NCBI GenBank assembly: GCA_963575745.1
Contig: CAUYUJ010015498.1
Coordinates: 50,001-114,000, forward strand
Direction: 5' to 3'
DNA length: 64,000 nucleotides
DNA from: Prorocentrum cordatum
Lineage: Eukaryota > Sar > Dinophyceae > Prorocentrales > Prorocentraceae
The notes under the pieces are model-generated. The model made no database searches and was not told the DNA's origin. It worked only from the letters and a program-made list of their open reading frames with translations. Within the stretch, counting starts at the first letter, position 1. Each line of letters opens with the position of its first letter. Below are positions 54,395-63,958 of the stretch, piece after piece. The translations under genes were made by a program, and so were the position numbers.

Positions 54395-55931
54395 ATGGCG
54401 GCCAGCGCGCTGGTGGAGCAGCTGAAGGCCGCCGCGTCGTTCCTCACTCAGCTTGAGAAGGGGAGCAATGCATATAAGGAGGTCGTGACGGCGCAGCGCT
54501 GCATGGCGATGAGCGTTATGGAGCCGTGGACCTTCGTCTCCGCCGAGGACCCGGCCGCGCTGATCTTGCAGATCGGCAAGATGCCATTCGGCAAGAAGAA
54601 GATGGCCATGCTGCTCGGCCTCGTCACGGAGTTAGCCACAACGTCGGCGAATATGTTGGTTGCCAACGCTGCCGCGGGAGCAGAGCTGATGTCGGTGACC
54701 AGGACGCCCATGCAGGACTTCACGTCGATCACATCATACCTGACGGCGGCGCAGTGGGCGGACATACTGGATACGGACAGCGACTTCATGGGCCGAGTTG
54801 CGGTCATGATGCAGGCGTGCAAAAAACTCGGGTTGCGCACGTTGCATGAGCCGACGATCCAAATGGTGACGTGCACCGCCCTCGCGGTGGAGGGCTTCGA
54901 GCGGGCGATGCGCCAGCCCCCGTTGGCCCGGTTCGGCTATTTCAAGAGGGCGAAGTCGTGCACCAAGAAGCTCCTCCCGTGGAAGGAGTGCAAGCGCCTT
55001 GCCGAGGTGGAGCCGTCGTTCGTCGATGAGCTCCCCGAGGACGCGGTTGCCATGCGGAGGGCGCACCGAGACGTCTATTCTCGCGTGCACGCCGAAAGTG
55101 GCGATGTCCCAGTCAAGTGCCCGCTGGACGTCACCCAGCTGCTCGTGTTGAGCGACGCGGTCCCGATGCGGGAGAACAATGCTCGCCTGAAGAGCTCTCC
55201 TGAGCAATCGAGTGTCGACATGGCGCTGCAGCTCGCCGACAGGGCGATTGCGCTGAATCGCGGGCGCGAGGACAGCGGTGCGTTGCGCGACCGCGACGTT
55301 CCCTTCAGGCGATACACGCCCAACCAGGCCGAGCCGCCGCCGCTCGCCGACGCGGCGCCCGCGCCCGCCGCATCGGCCGATGCCGAGACGCCGTCGAAGC
55401 ACAGCGTGGAGGAGGCAAGGGGCAAGATCTACGCGCAGCTGGGGGGCAAGACGCCGAGCGTGTCCCACAAACCGCCGTCGCTGAGCGACAGCGAGTCGGA
55501 TGGCGACGGCAGCGACGACGACTCCGACTCCGAGAGCGAGGGTGGCGCCCCCGCGGCCAGCGCGGCTGGTGATAAGAAGAGGAAGGCCGATGGGGCGAAG
55601 GCGGAGGAGGCGAAAGGGAATAATAAGAAGAAGAAGCAATAATAACAAGAAGAACAAGAAGGCGACGAAGGAGACTGCCGCTGCGGCGAAGGCGGCGGAC
55701 GATAAGAATACTAAGCAGAAGAAGAAGAAGGCGAACGCGGGCAAGAAGTCCCCGAAGCCATCGTACTCGGTGGAGTGGCCCCGCGACCAGGTCTTGTGCC
55801 GAACTGGCCTTAAAGGCGCAGGCCAGTCGGTTGCATGCAAGTTCGCCGACTACGGCGGCAGCAGCGACAAGGCGATCTCTGCGGCCAAGAAGTGGGTGGC
55901 CACGCAGACGAAGAAGTGCGTCGCGGGCTGA
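54395..55931 (+). CDS. Gene A: unrecognised 481-aa protein, two exons
   Basis: The ATG at 54395 gives MAASALVEQLKAAASFLTQL. Exons 54395-55600 and 55692-55931 join in frame across a 91-base GC-AG intron bounded by the 11-bp direct repeat GGCGAAGGCGG. Residues 1-300 look globular and helical (VVTAQRCMAMSVMEPW, DFTSITSYLTAAQWADIL, FGYFKRAKSCTKKLLPWKEC). An acidic Ser/Asp stretch and a Lys-rich segment follow. The C-terminal 45 residues form a small conserved-looking domain (SYSVEWPRDQVLCRTG, KFADYGGSSDKAISAAKKWV). No family is assigned. The nearby hairpin of family 2 at 54287 and a leader relict lie upstream. First of four same-strand genes. Nuclear localisation is plausible from the Lys-rich tail, but is inference. 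Confidence 0.72.
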
Positions 55932-56532
55932 TTCGCGCGCTACTGAACGGTGCGGGCGCGATGATGCTGATGCTCTTTCGCATCGACCCTGCGGCTCGCA
56001 GCAAGTCCATCCTCTTGGTGGCAACTGTGGCGGGCCAGCTGTTCGCCTTCGCCCAGCAGCTGGGGATGCTGGGCTGAGCCTGGTCGGCGATAATTCGCGC
56101 GCGGGTGCTGCAACGGCGCAGCATGCATGCGTTGTCGAACACGCCTCGTCGACTGCGCCGCCGAGGATGGGGGCGGGAAAAATATGGAGGAGGGTAGCGA
56201 TGGCGATCGCTCGGGGAAGGATGAGGAAGAGTGGGCGAGGTAGCGATGGCGATCGCTCGGGGAAGGAGGAGGAGGAGGAGGAGGAGTGGGGGAGGTAGCG
56301 ATGGCAATCGCTTGGGGAAGGAAGAGGAGGAGGAGGCGAAGATGGCGGCGAAGCGATGGTGGCAACTTGGATGGGGGACGGGGTGCTCTCAGGACGAGGG
56401 GCGAAGCGACTGCGATCGGATGGGGAGGGAAGGGAAGACGGGTCGGCAGTGGGAGGCAGATGGGGCGGGGGGAAGCGATTTCGATCGCTGGCATTGCGCG
56501 CGCATTGCACATGGCATGAATCGCACGCGTTG
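55932..56532. other. Intergenic A-B with hairpin family 2
   Basis: No gene. Four family-2 hairpins (56196, 56242, 56297, 56474) alternate with GGAGGA and GGGGAAGG stretches. Confidence 0.6.
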
Positions 56533-56557
56533 TCATAGCCATTTTTTGGCTCGCACG
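56533..56557 (+). other. Leader relict upstream of gene B
   Basis: TCATAGCCATTTTTTGGCTC followed by GCACG keeps TAGCCATTTT and TTGGCTC of the leader with a two-T insertion. It lies 44 bases before the ATG of gene B. Confidence 0.7.
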
Positions 56558-56600
56558 CGGCCGCCCGCCGCGGCTGTGACTGCGGCAACTGCGGCCGAGC

Positions 56601-57968
56601 ATGGCGTCGGACGCCGCGGCGAACGCCGCGGGCGCGTTCTTTCAGGCCGCCAGCGCGTTCGACGCGTTGTTGGGCCGCCACGAGGGCGAAGAGGCGGCCG
56701 ACGCCGCAGAGGAGGCGGCCGCTGCGTCGCGCGCCGCCGCGGATGCGACTGCGGCCGAGCGCGCGCACTATGCAGCTGCCGCCGTCGAGGAGGAGGAGGC
56801 GGCTGCCGCTGACGGCGATGCGGAGGCCGCCGCTGAGGACGATGCGCAGGCTTCCGATGCGGGCACTGAGGAGGCGGCTGCCGCTGCGGGCGCTGAGGAG
56901 GCGGAGGAGGCGGAGGAGGCCGCCCACGAGGAGGCGGCTGCCGCTGCGGGCGCTGCGGAGGCCGCCCACGAGGAGGCGGTGGAGGCGGAGGTGGTGCTGT
57001 CGATCAGCATCGACTCCGAGGACGAATGCGCCGACGCTGCCCTGGCGGCGGCGTCCGAGCCGCGGGGCGATAGCAGCGGCGCGGCCGTGTCCGAGGCCCC
57101 GATCTCGGGCGGCTCGGTCCAGAGCTCGGGGACGGCCGACGGGAGCTCTCTGGGCGGCGCGCCGTTGACCATCGAGCTCGGGGTCGGCCGCCGCGCGCGG
57201 CCGAGGACAGCGGAGCCGCCGAAGAGTGCGCCACCCGCCTACGCTTCGGTGGAGGTGTCTGCCGCGTCGCACGCGGCGTTCGCGGGGGCGCTGCCGTCCT
57301 CGAGCGCAGGCAGCGCGCGCGGCCTGGCTCCAGCGTACGCTGGCGCCCCTCCCCCGCGGCCATCATCGCAGGTGCGTCCTGCGCGCCCGTTCGCGTCCGC
57401 GCCGTCGCAAGTGCGCCCTGCAGGCCCCGCGCCGTCGCAGGGGGTGCGCCCCACCGTGCAACCTGCGCCGCATGCGGAGCCGACGGAGGCGGATCGGGTC
57501 GCCACGTGGCAGGCTGTGTACAACAACAGGTACACGCCCGAGATGATAGAGGACCTGCGCGCGGAGTCGGCGGTGGCGAGGAGCATGGGGCTCTCATGGG
57601 CTCAGCGCGGCCCCGTCGGCCCAGGCGAGGGCGGCCCCATGACGTGGCGCGGCCAGAACTACCGCTGGAACACGGGGAAGTGGGCCAACAGGGGCGGCAA
57701 GACCAAGGCGTACTTCGCGGCGAAGTACGGCCGCGGCGCCTTCGGGCCAGGGACGCGCCCCCCTGGGTCGCACCCGCAGGTGGCGCCGCCGCAGGTGCGC
57801 CCGAAGATGGCGCCGACGCAGGTGGTACCGCCCCCGCGGGTGGTCCGCCCGCCGCCACGCGGGCCGCGGCCCGCGGCCGCCGCCCCCGCCGCCGTGCCCG
57901 CGGCCGCCGCTCCCGCGGCCGCCCCGTCGACCGTGGCGAAGCGGCCGCCGCCAACGCGGTTTCTGTGA
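56601..57968 (+). CDS. Gene B: unrecognised 455-aa Ala/Glu/Pro-rich protein
   Basis: The ATG at 56601 (MASDAAANAAGAFFQAAS) follows a leader relict. Residues 1-140 are strongly Ala/Glu-rich and probably helical; 180-300 are Pro/Ala/Ser-rich. The only well-folded-looking part is about residues 300-380: VATWQAVYNNRYTPEMIEDL, ARSMGLSWAQRG, WRGQNYRWNTGKWANRGGK and AYFAAKYGRG. The C-terminus is Pro/Ala-rich. The frame is open throughout in one exon. No family recognised. Its GC-rich composition produces long shadow frames on the opposite strand. Same strand and spacing pattern as genes A, C and D. Confidence 0.55.
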   Translation: MASDAAANAAGAFFQAASAFDALLGRHEGEEAADAAEEAAAASRAAADATAAERAHYAAAAVEEEEAAAADGDAEAAAEDDAQASDAGTEEAAAAAGAEEAEEAEEAAHEEAAAAAGAAEAAHEEAVEAEVVLSISIDSEDECADAALAAASEPRGDSSGAAVSEAPISGGSVQSSGTADGSSLGGAPLTIELGVGRRARPRTAEPPKSAPPAYASVEVSAASHAAFAGALPSSSAGSARGLAPAYAGAPPPRPSSQVRPARPFASAPSQVRPAGPAPSQGVRPTVQPAPHAEPTEADRVATWQAVYNNRYTPEMIEDLRAESAVARSMGLSWAQRGPVGPGEGGPMTWRGQNYRWNTGKWANRGGKTKAYFAAKYGRGAFGPGTRPPGSHPQVAPPQVRPKMAPTQVVPPPRVVRPPPRGPRPAAAAPAAVPAAAAPAAAPSTVAKRPPPTRFL

Positions 57969-58830
57969 GGCCGCGTGCTGCGCTCGCGGCCCGCCTGCGG
58001 CTGCCCTCGGCCGCGGCGGGCCCGCCCTCGCCCGCGGCTCGCGGCCGCCTGCTCGCTGCCGCTCCGATCGATTGTACAGGGAATGGGTGGCGAGCCCACC
58101 GAGCCTCGCCGAGCTCGGCGCCGAGCTCGGCCCCCCTTGCGCCCGCTGAGTGCCGCCCTCGGCCGCGGCTCGCGCCCGCGGCCCGCGCGCTGTCCTCGGC
58201 TCGCGGCCGCTTTCCTTCGCGCCGCGCACGGGCGGCGCGCATAAGAGGTCGGGCTCGCCTTGTCGCAGGCGGCCATCGTATAGAATGGCCCATCGTCGTC
58301 ATCGTCGCCGTCGACGGGTCGCTTTCCAAACTTAATTGGCAGTGTCAACATGTTTTTTTGTTGGAGACCTGGGCCCAAAAAAACGCGGATACCTGGACCT
58401 TAAACGGGCGCGGCGGAGGGCTCATACTGGCCCCAACACCCTGCACTGGCGTGACAATGGCAACATGTTTCATCGGCCCTAAGGGCCCTTGGCCGCAGAA
58501 ATCATATGGGTCAGTGTCCGCTTGTCCCCGTCTCGCCTCTTGTCTTCAATGCGATTCCCGATCGTCGCCAGCGTCGTCGCCATGTCGTGTGCGCGTCGTC
58601 GCTCCCCCCAGCGATCGCCATCGCTTCCCTGCTCATCGTCGGCGTCATCATCGGCATCGTCGCCGTCGCCGTCGTCGTTGCCATCGCCGTCGTCATCGTC
58701 GCGATAACGGTCGTCAGCGTCGTCGTCGTCATTGTCGCCGTTGCAATCGTCGTCGACATTGTCACCGTGATGATCACCATCGCGGCGACGGCACACAGAC
58801 GACACTGACGACGACGACGGTGTTTGTTGG
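57969..58830. other. Intergenic B-C
   Basis: No gene. GC-rich Ala/Arg shadow frames to about 58330, then mixed sequence, then a (GTC)n tract (about 58620-58790). One family-2 hairpin at 58610. Confidence 0.55.
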
Positions 58831-58832
58831 GT

Positions 58833-58923
58833 AGCGATTCCGATCGCTGGCATGGGTAGCGATTCCGATCGCTGGCATGGGTAGCGATTCCGATCGCTGG
58901 CATGGGTAACGATTCCGACCGCT
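58833..58923. repeat. Four tandem 25-bp units of hairpin family 2
   Basis: AGCGATTCCGATCGCT plus a 9-base spacer (GGCATGGGT), repeated at 58833, 58858, 58883 and 58908. The last unit has two changes that break the same stem. The array ends 15 bases before the leader relict of gene C. Confidence 0.9.
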
Positions 58924-58937
58924 GGCATCTGCACATA

Positions 58938-58962
58938 TCATAGCCATTTGTTGGCTCACGAG
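58938..58962 (+). other. Leader relict upstream of gene C
   Basis: TCATAGCCATTTGTTGGCTC followed by ACGAG keeps most of the leader with a GT insertion, the same place where the relict of gene B carries an extra TT. Confidence 0.7.
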
Positions 58963-59058
58963 GGCGGCGCGCCAGCGCCTGCGCCTGCGCCGACACCAGC
59001 GCCGACGTCAGCACCGACGCTAGCGCCAACGCCAGCGCCGACGCCAGCACCGTCAACC

Positions 59059-60088
59059 ATGGCCATGGTCGATGAGACCAAGTCGGAGGCGGAGGAGGAG
59101 TGGTACAGGGTGAAGTGCCCTTTAGACAAATGCGGGAAGGTGGCATACAAGTCCTCGCACCACTTGTGCGCCGAATGGCTCAACAACCACCTGCAGAGTA
59201 GCACTGTGGAGTCGCGCAAGTTCTACCAGGGCGAGCCCGATGCGGAGGGCCACGCGCGGCGCGAAGAAGTCCTCATGGCGATCCTCGAGGACAAGATGCC
59301 GTCTGAAGAGGTGCGGGAGTGGAGGAAGTACGATGACCAGAAGGAGAAGGAGAAGGAGAAGGCCACCGCTGGGCGCGGCAGTGGCAGCGCCGCCACCGCC
59401 GTCGCCTCTGGGCGGCGCGACCGCCGCAAGTCGCGCAGCCGCCGCCGCGGCGATCACCGCGCCGAGCCCTCGCGCCGCCACCGCGGCGAGCGCCCCGAGA
59501 CGCCGCCGCGCCGCGGGGCGCCGCCGCCGCTCCCGAGCCACCCGCCGCCGCGCTCGGACGGCTCGAGCACGCATGAGGCTCTGCTGAAGACGGCCGAGGT
59601 GCTGCAGGAGACGGTGCAGAGCGTGGCGGCAATCGTGCACTCGAGCAGCAAGGCACCAGGACCTTCGTCGGCGGCCGCGATGTCGCTCGTCATGGCGCCA
59701 ATGGCGGGCGGCACTGCTACCTCGTCGGTGACCATCTCGTCGGCGAGCTGCAAGGCGGCAGCGGCGACGACGACGACGACTAGCAGGGAAGCGATGGTGA
59801 TCGCTGACGGGGGGATGGGGGCGACGACGCACGCGCGACATGACGACGACGCTGGCGACGAGGATGGCGACGGCGACGGCGACGCCGACAACGACGATGA
59901 CGAGGCGACGGTGGCGGCGACGATGCAAGCCGGTGATCGACTGCATCAAGCGGGCGGAGGCATGTGCCAGCACGGCGGCGGACGTGTGCGCCAAGGTGGC
60001 CGCCGCGTTCCGTGCCGAGTCGCAGTCCCTGGCGTCGGCGAGGGCAGACGTGGGGGCAGCGCTGGCGAACGCGACGAGGTCGAGCTGA
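59059..60088 (+). CDS. Gene C: unrecognised 284-aa protein, two exons
   Basis: The ATG at 59059 (MAMVDETKSEAEEEWYRV) follows a leader relict and a Pro/Ala/Thr repeat that is also open in this frame. Exons 59059-59754 and 59930-60088 join in frame across a 175-base GC-AG intron bounded by TGCAAG on both sides, giving SSASCK-PVIDCIKRAEAC. Near the N-terminus are Cys20, Cys25, His34, His35 and Cys37 (VKCPLDKCGKV, SHHLCAEW), a possible zinc site. Then a charged region (EDKMPSEEVREWRKYDDQK), an Arg/Ser-rich region and a helical C-terminus (DVCAKVAAAFRAESQSLASA). The Arg/Ser stretch resembles RNA-binding proteins in composition only. A family-2 hairpin sits in the intron at 59790. Function unknown. 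Confidence 0.7.
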
Positions 60089-61052
60089 CGGCCTGACGGG
60101 TGAGCCGCCGTCCGCGGGCGGAGTGCGGGCCGCGTGCCCCGCCCGCGCCGCGCGCCCCGCGCGGCCCGCGCCCCTTCGCGGGAGCGCGGCCCGCGCCTCG
60201 CGCGGCCCGCGCCCCGCGCGCCCCGCGCCCCGCGCGGCCCGCTTGCGTGCCCGCGGGAGAGCGCGGGCATTCGTTGTATAAGAGTAAAAGAGACAGCGAT
60301 GGGGATCGATCGGGCGAGTAGAAGGGGATATGCGATGTAGCGATGGTGATCGCTTGGGCGAGGATGATGGGGATTGGGTAGCGATGGCAATCGCTCGGGG
60401 AGGGATGGGTGTCAGGGCGGGTGGGGGTGATGCGGATGCGTTGTTTGTATATTACGTCGGCATCGTTCCTGCTGTGGGCGGGGCGGGGAGCTGGCATGAG
60501 GAGGAGGATGCGGATGTGTAGCGATGGCGATCGCTTTTGGGCTTTGGGGAAGTAGCGATGGCGATCGCTTTTGGGCTTTGGGGAAGTAGCGATGGCGATC
60601 GCTTTTGGACTTTGGGGAAGTAGCGATGGCGATCGCGTTTGAGCATTGGGGAAGTAGCGATGGCGATCGCTCGTTGGATAAAGACGAGAATAATGATGGG
60701 ATAGCGATGCCAATCGCTTGGGTAAGTGCTGCTAGGTGTAGGGTAAGTTCCGTAAGTGGCTCAAGTAGCACCCAGTGTTATCATTTTGTTATCCTTTTGT
60801 TATCCTTTGTTATCCTTTTGTTATCCTGGGATCAGGGCCGATAGGATAACGAAAGGATAACAAAAGGATAACACGGGGTGCTACTTAAGTCAGTTATGCC
60901 ACTTAGGCGAGCAAGTAACTTAGCGATGATGATCGCTGACGCATAGAGGCCCCGCGCTTACTGGTGTCAGCCTCGCGCGGATCAAGCGCGCCCGTTAGCG
61001 GGCCCCTCGCGCGGGGCGTGTCCACGCCCAGGCAACCAAGCAACACCAAGCG
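60089..61052. other. Intergenic C-D, rich in hairpins and inverted repeats
   Basis: No gene. A very GC-rich GCGCGGCCC-type stretch (60110-60250) is followed by nine family-2 hairpins and the large inverted repeat at 60753-60905. Five hairpins at 60520-60671 are spaced 34 bases apart. Confidence 0.65.
60753..60905. repeat. 153-bp imperfect inverted repeat
   Basis: The left arm begins TAAGTGGCTCAAGTAGCACC and carries GTTATCCTTTT repeats; the right arm ends GGTGCTACTTAAG plus TCAGTTATGCCACTTA, its complement apart from an 8-base insertion. The loop is about 60827-60841. The arms would form a long stem. No flanking target duplication is evident. It may be a MITE, or a terminator or insulator-like structure between genes C and D. 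Confidence 0.8.
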
Positions 61053-63958
61053 ATGGCCGACGCTGCGGCCAGCGACGCGGAGACGCTGCGTCTCGCGGGC
61101 CCAGGCGGCGAGGTCAGCGACCCCATCGTCGTCGTCGTCGTTGTCGTCGTCGTCGTCGCCGTCGTCGTCGCCGTCGTCGTCTCGGCGAGGTCAGCGACGC
61201 GGAGACGTTGCAGCTCGCGGGCCCAGGTGAGGGAGAGATCCAGGAGGCGCTCATCCAAGAGTTGGGCTTGGGCGCCGAGGGGGCGCCGCGATCCGATGGT
61301 GGTCCATCCGCGGCGGCGCCGCCGTCCGATGGTGGCCCATCCGCGGCGGCGCCGCCGTCCGATGGCGGCCCATCCGCGGCGGCGCCGCCATCCGAGGCGC
61401 CAGAAGAAAAGGAGGCTGATGAGGAGGAGGGCGCATCGCGGGCCGCGCTCAGGAGGCCAGCCGCTGCCACCAAGCCAGCTATGAAGCCAGCTATGAAGAC
61501 GGGGAAGGCCCGCGCTGAGGAGAAGGCCGCTGCCGTGGCCAAGGAGAAGGCCCGCGCCAAGGAGGAGGTGAAAGCAGCCGCCAGGGAGAAGGCCGAGGCC
61601 GTGGCCAAGGCAAAGGAGGCCGCCAGGAACAAGGGGACGGGATACGCCGACATCGCGAGCTTCATGCGGCCGGCGGTCGCAACGTCGAAGGGCGCGGCAC
61701 CGCCACCGCCGAAGAGGGTGTCGGCGAGCGCGAGCTCCGCGAAGGCGAGCGGAGGCCCCCCGCAGGCCGCCGCGTCGGCGAGCGCGAAGCCGAAGGGCGC
61801 GGCACCGCCACCGCCGAAGGGGGCGTCGGCGAGCGCGAAGGGCGCGGCGGCGGCACCGCCACCGCCGAAGGGCGCGAAGCAGCAGGGCGTGCCGCCGAAG
61901 GCGAAGGGCGCGCCGCCGAAGGCGACGGAGGCGATGTCGCCGCCGAAGGCGAAGGCGGCGGGCACGGCAACCGAGGATGACGGCTGGGGCGAGGACGCGT
62001 CGGGCGCCAAGTGGAAAGTCGGGGCGTTCGCCCTGAACAGCAGCCCAAGCAAGAGGGCGCAGCAGCTGTGTATGGAGGAAGCAGAAAGAGCTTACTTGTG
62101 CGACCGATGCCAGCAACCATGCGACGTTATGAAGGCGTACCCCGTCCGCGTCACCAAAAAAGGACAAGTGTTCAGATGCGCGCTGTGCAGCCCGAGAGGG
62201 GTGCAGGCCACCAGAGCGCCCGAGTGGAAGGAGGTATCGTCGGGCCTCAAGAGCTTCAGCGTCGAGGAGAGGACGAGCTTCTGGGCCTCGGTGAAGGACT
62301 GCCCACATACGTTCGCAGTCAAAAAGTTCTTGAGAGAGACGCTGACGAGCATCAAGGAAAAGGGGAGCAAGCACATGACGAAGGGGGGCTACTACCCGTT
62401 GGGCTGGTACAAAAGGCAGGGGTTCCCGTGCAAGAGGATCCGCAAGACGTGCACGGACACGTTGTCCCACTCAATTTTGGGAATGTGCTACAAGGTGGAC
62501 ATTCACCTGTTCGAGAAGTGGGAGGCCCAGATCGCGAGTCGCTCGAGAACCGAAGGGGTTGAGGCCGAAGTTTCAGACGAGGGGGATGCTAATGAGAACA
62601 AGACGATGAAGAAGAAGGCTGCCGCGGCCTCCCAGCATGACGACCAGGGTGACACGGATGATTCTTTCGAACAGGATGAGGACGATGATGAGGTGGAGGA
62701 CGCGCCTGAGGCGAGCACGTGCTCCGACGAGGAGGAGCCCCATTCCGATAAGGCCGATGACGATGATCAGTACGGCACCGATGACAGCATGGGTGATGGG
62801 GACGGTTCGTATGTGAAGAGTAGCGATTCCGACGATGGCAGCGACGCAAAGAAGGGCAACGCCAAGGGCAAGGCGAAGGATCAGGATAAGGACGCGCGCA
62901 AGGGTAAAGACAAGGAGAAGCAAAGGGGCAAGGATAAGGACAAGGATAAGGACAATGATGCGGGCAAGGAAAAGGACGGCGGCAAGCGCAAGGCTAAGGA
63001 CAAGGATAAGGACGGCGGCACGCACAAGGATAAGGACAGCGGCAACCACAAGGATACGGCGAATGACGGCGGCAAGCATAAGGATAAGGACAGCGGCAAG
63101 CATAAGGACAAAGGCGCTGACAAGGACAATGACAGCGGCAAGCATAAGGACAAAGGCAGTGGCAAAGAGAAAATCAAAGGTACCGATAAGGATAACGACG
63201 CTGGCAAGAGTCGGAGCAAGGATAAGGATGATAGCACGGGTAAAGACGGCGGCAAGCACAAGGACAAGGCTAGCGGCAAGAACGCATATAAGAATGCGGA
63301 CGGCGGCAAGCATAAGGACAAAGACAGCGGAAAACATAAAGATAAGGACACTGGCAATGATACGGCCAAGGGCAAGGCTAAGGACGCTGACAAGGGCAGT
63401 GGCACGGGCAAGCGCAAGGGCGCTGAGATGTCCGATTCGGCTCCTGCTTCCAAGAAGTCCAAGAAGGTGAAGCCGCCGAGCACCAGCAGCAGCTCGGGCT
63501 CGGACAGCGACAGCAGCTCGGACGCCCCGCCTCCGCGCGGGCGCGGACAGCGAGGACCTTCTGCGCCCCCGACCGAGACCGAGAGGGAGCGCAAGGCGCG
63601 CGAGAAGGCAGAGAAGAAGGAGAAGGCAGACGCAGCTAAGAAGGAGAAATATCTCAAGCTCCTGGTCACGCGCTCCCTGGCCAAGATCGTGATGCCCATG
63701 TCCAAGCTGGAGATGGCGGTGCAGTCTGGCACCCCAGGGGTCAGCAAGATCCCAGAGGCCATCATGACGCAGGCCACTGGGCTGCTGGAGAAGCTGAGCA
63801 CGATGAAGAAGGTCGGAGAGAAGATCAATAAGAACAAGGCCTACCCGTCGACGTTCACGTGGACCGCGGAGGAGGTCCACGCCTGCGCGCAGCAGGCGAC
63901 CGCGCAGGCCCAGGTGGTGAACGCGATGGCCAAGTCGATGGCAGCTCTCCCTGGCTGA
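61053..63958 (+). CDS. Gene D: unrecognised 942-aa Lys/Asp-rich protein, two exons
   Basis: The ATG at 61053 gives MADAAASDAETLRLAGPGGE. A 77-base GT-AG intron (61113-61189) made almost wholly of GTC triplets is bounded by a 15-bp direct repeat; splicing restores VSDAETLQLAGPGEGEIQE. Residues 40-80 contain three SDGGPSAAAPP repeats; 85-310 are Ala/Lys/Pro-rich. About 320-350 is a zinc-ribbon-like CxxC pair (YLCDRCQQPC, FRCALCSPRG), followed by a folded region (SFSVEERTSFWASVKDCPHT, YYPLGWYKRQGFPCKRI, MCYKVDIHLFEKWEAQ). Then an acidic stretch and about 190 residues of KDKDSGKHKDK-type repeats, a Ser-rich linker and a helical C-terminus (TRSLAKIVMPMSKLEMAV). The charged repeat could be a nuclear or chromatin-binding tail; that is inference. 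Last gene of the block. Confidence 0.75.

Larger units (their letters stand above)
52686..60937. repeat. Hairpin family 2: about 30 AGCGAT-NNNN-ATCGCT elements
   Basis: Six-base arms AGCGAT/ATCGCT around four variable bases, usually preceded by GT and followed by TGGG. Positions of first A include 52730, 52803, 53670, 53714, 53777, 53821, 53866, 53910, 53955, 54152, 54287, 56196, 56242, 56297, 56474, 58610, 58833, 58858, 58883, 59790, 60339, 60380, 60520, 60554, 60588, 60656, 60703, 60922. Loops seen: GGCG, GGAG, CTCG, GGCA, TTCG, CGCC, TCCG, GGTG, GCCA, GATG. Near copies with one arm mutated are at 54106, 58908, 60295 and 60622. Almost all are intergenic; 59790 is inside the intron of gene C. 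Confidence 0.9.

Noticed and set aside
52730-60671. Cyanobacterial contamination suggested by GCGATCGC (HIP1) frequency
   Set aside because: The octamer occurs only inside a longer hairpin with variable loops, many copies lack it, and the flanking genes have introns and leader relicts.
55305-60713. Long minus-strand frames opposite genes A-C
   Set aside because: Arg/Ala/Pro shadow frames caused by high GC; plus-strand frames have motifs, leader relicts and frame-restoring introns.
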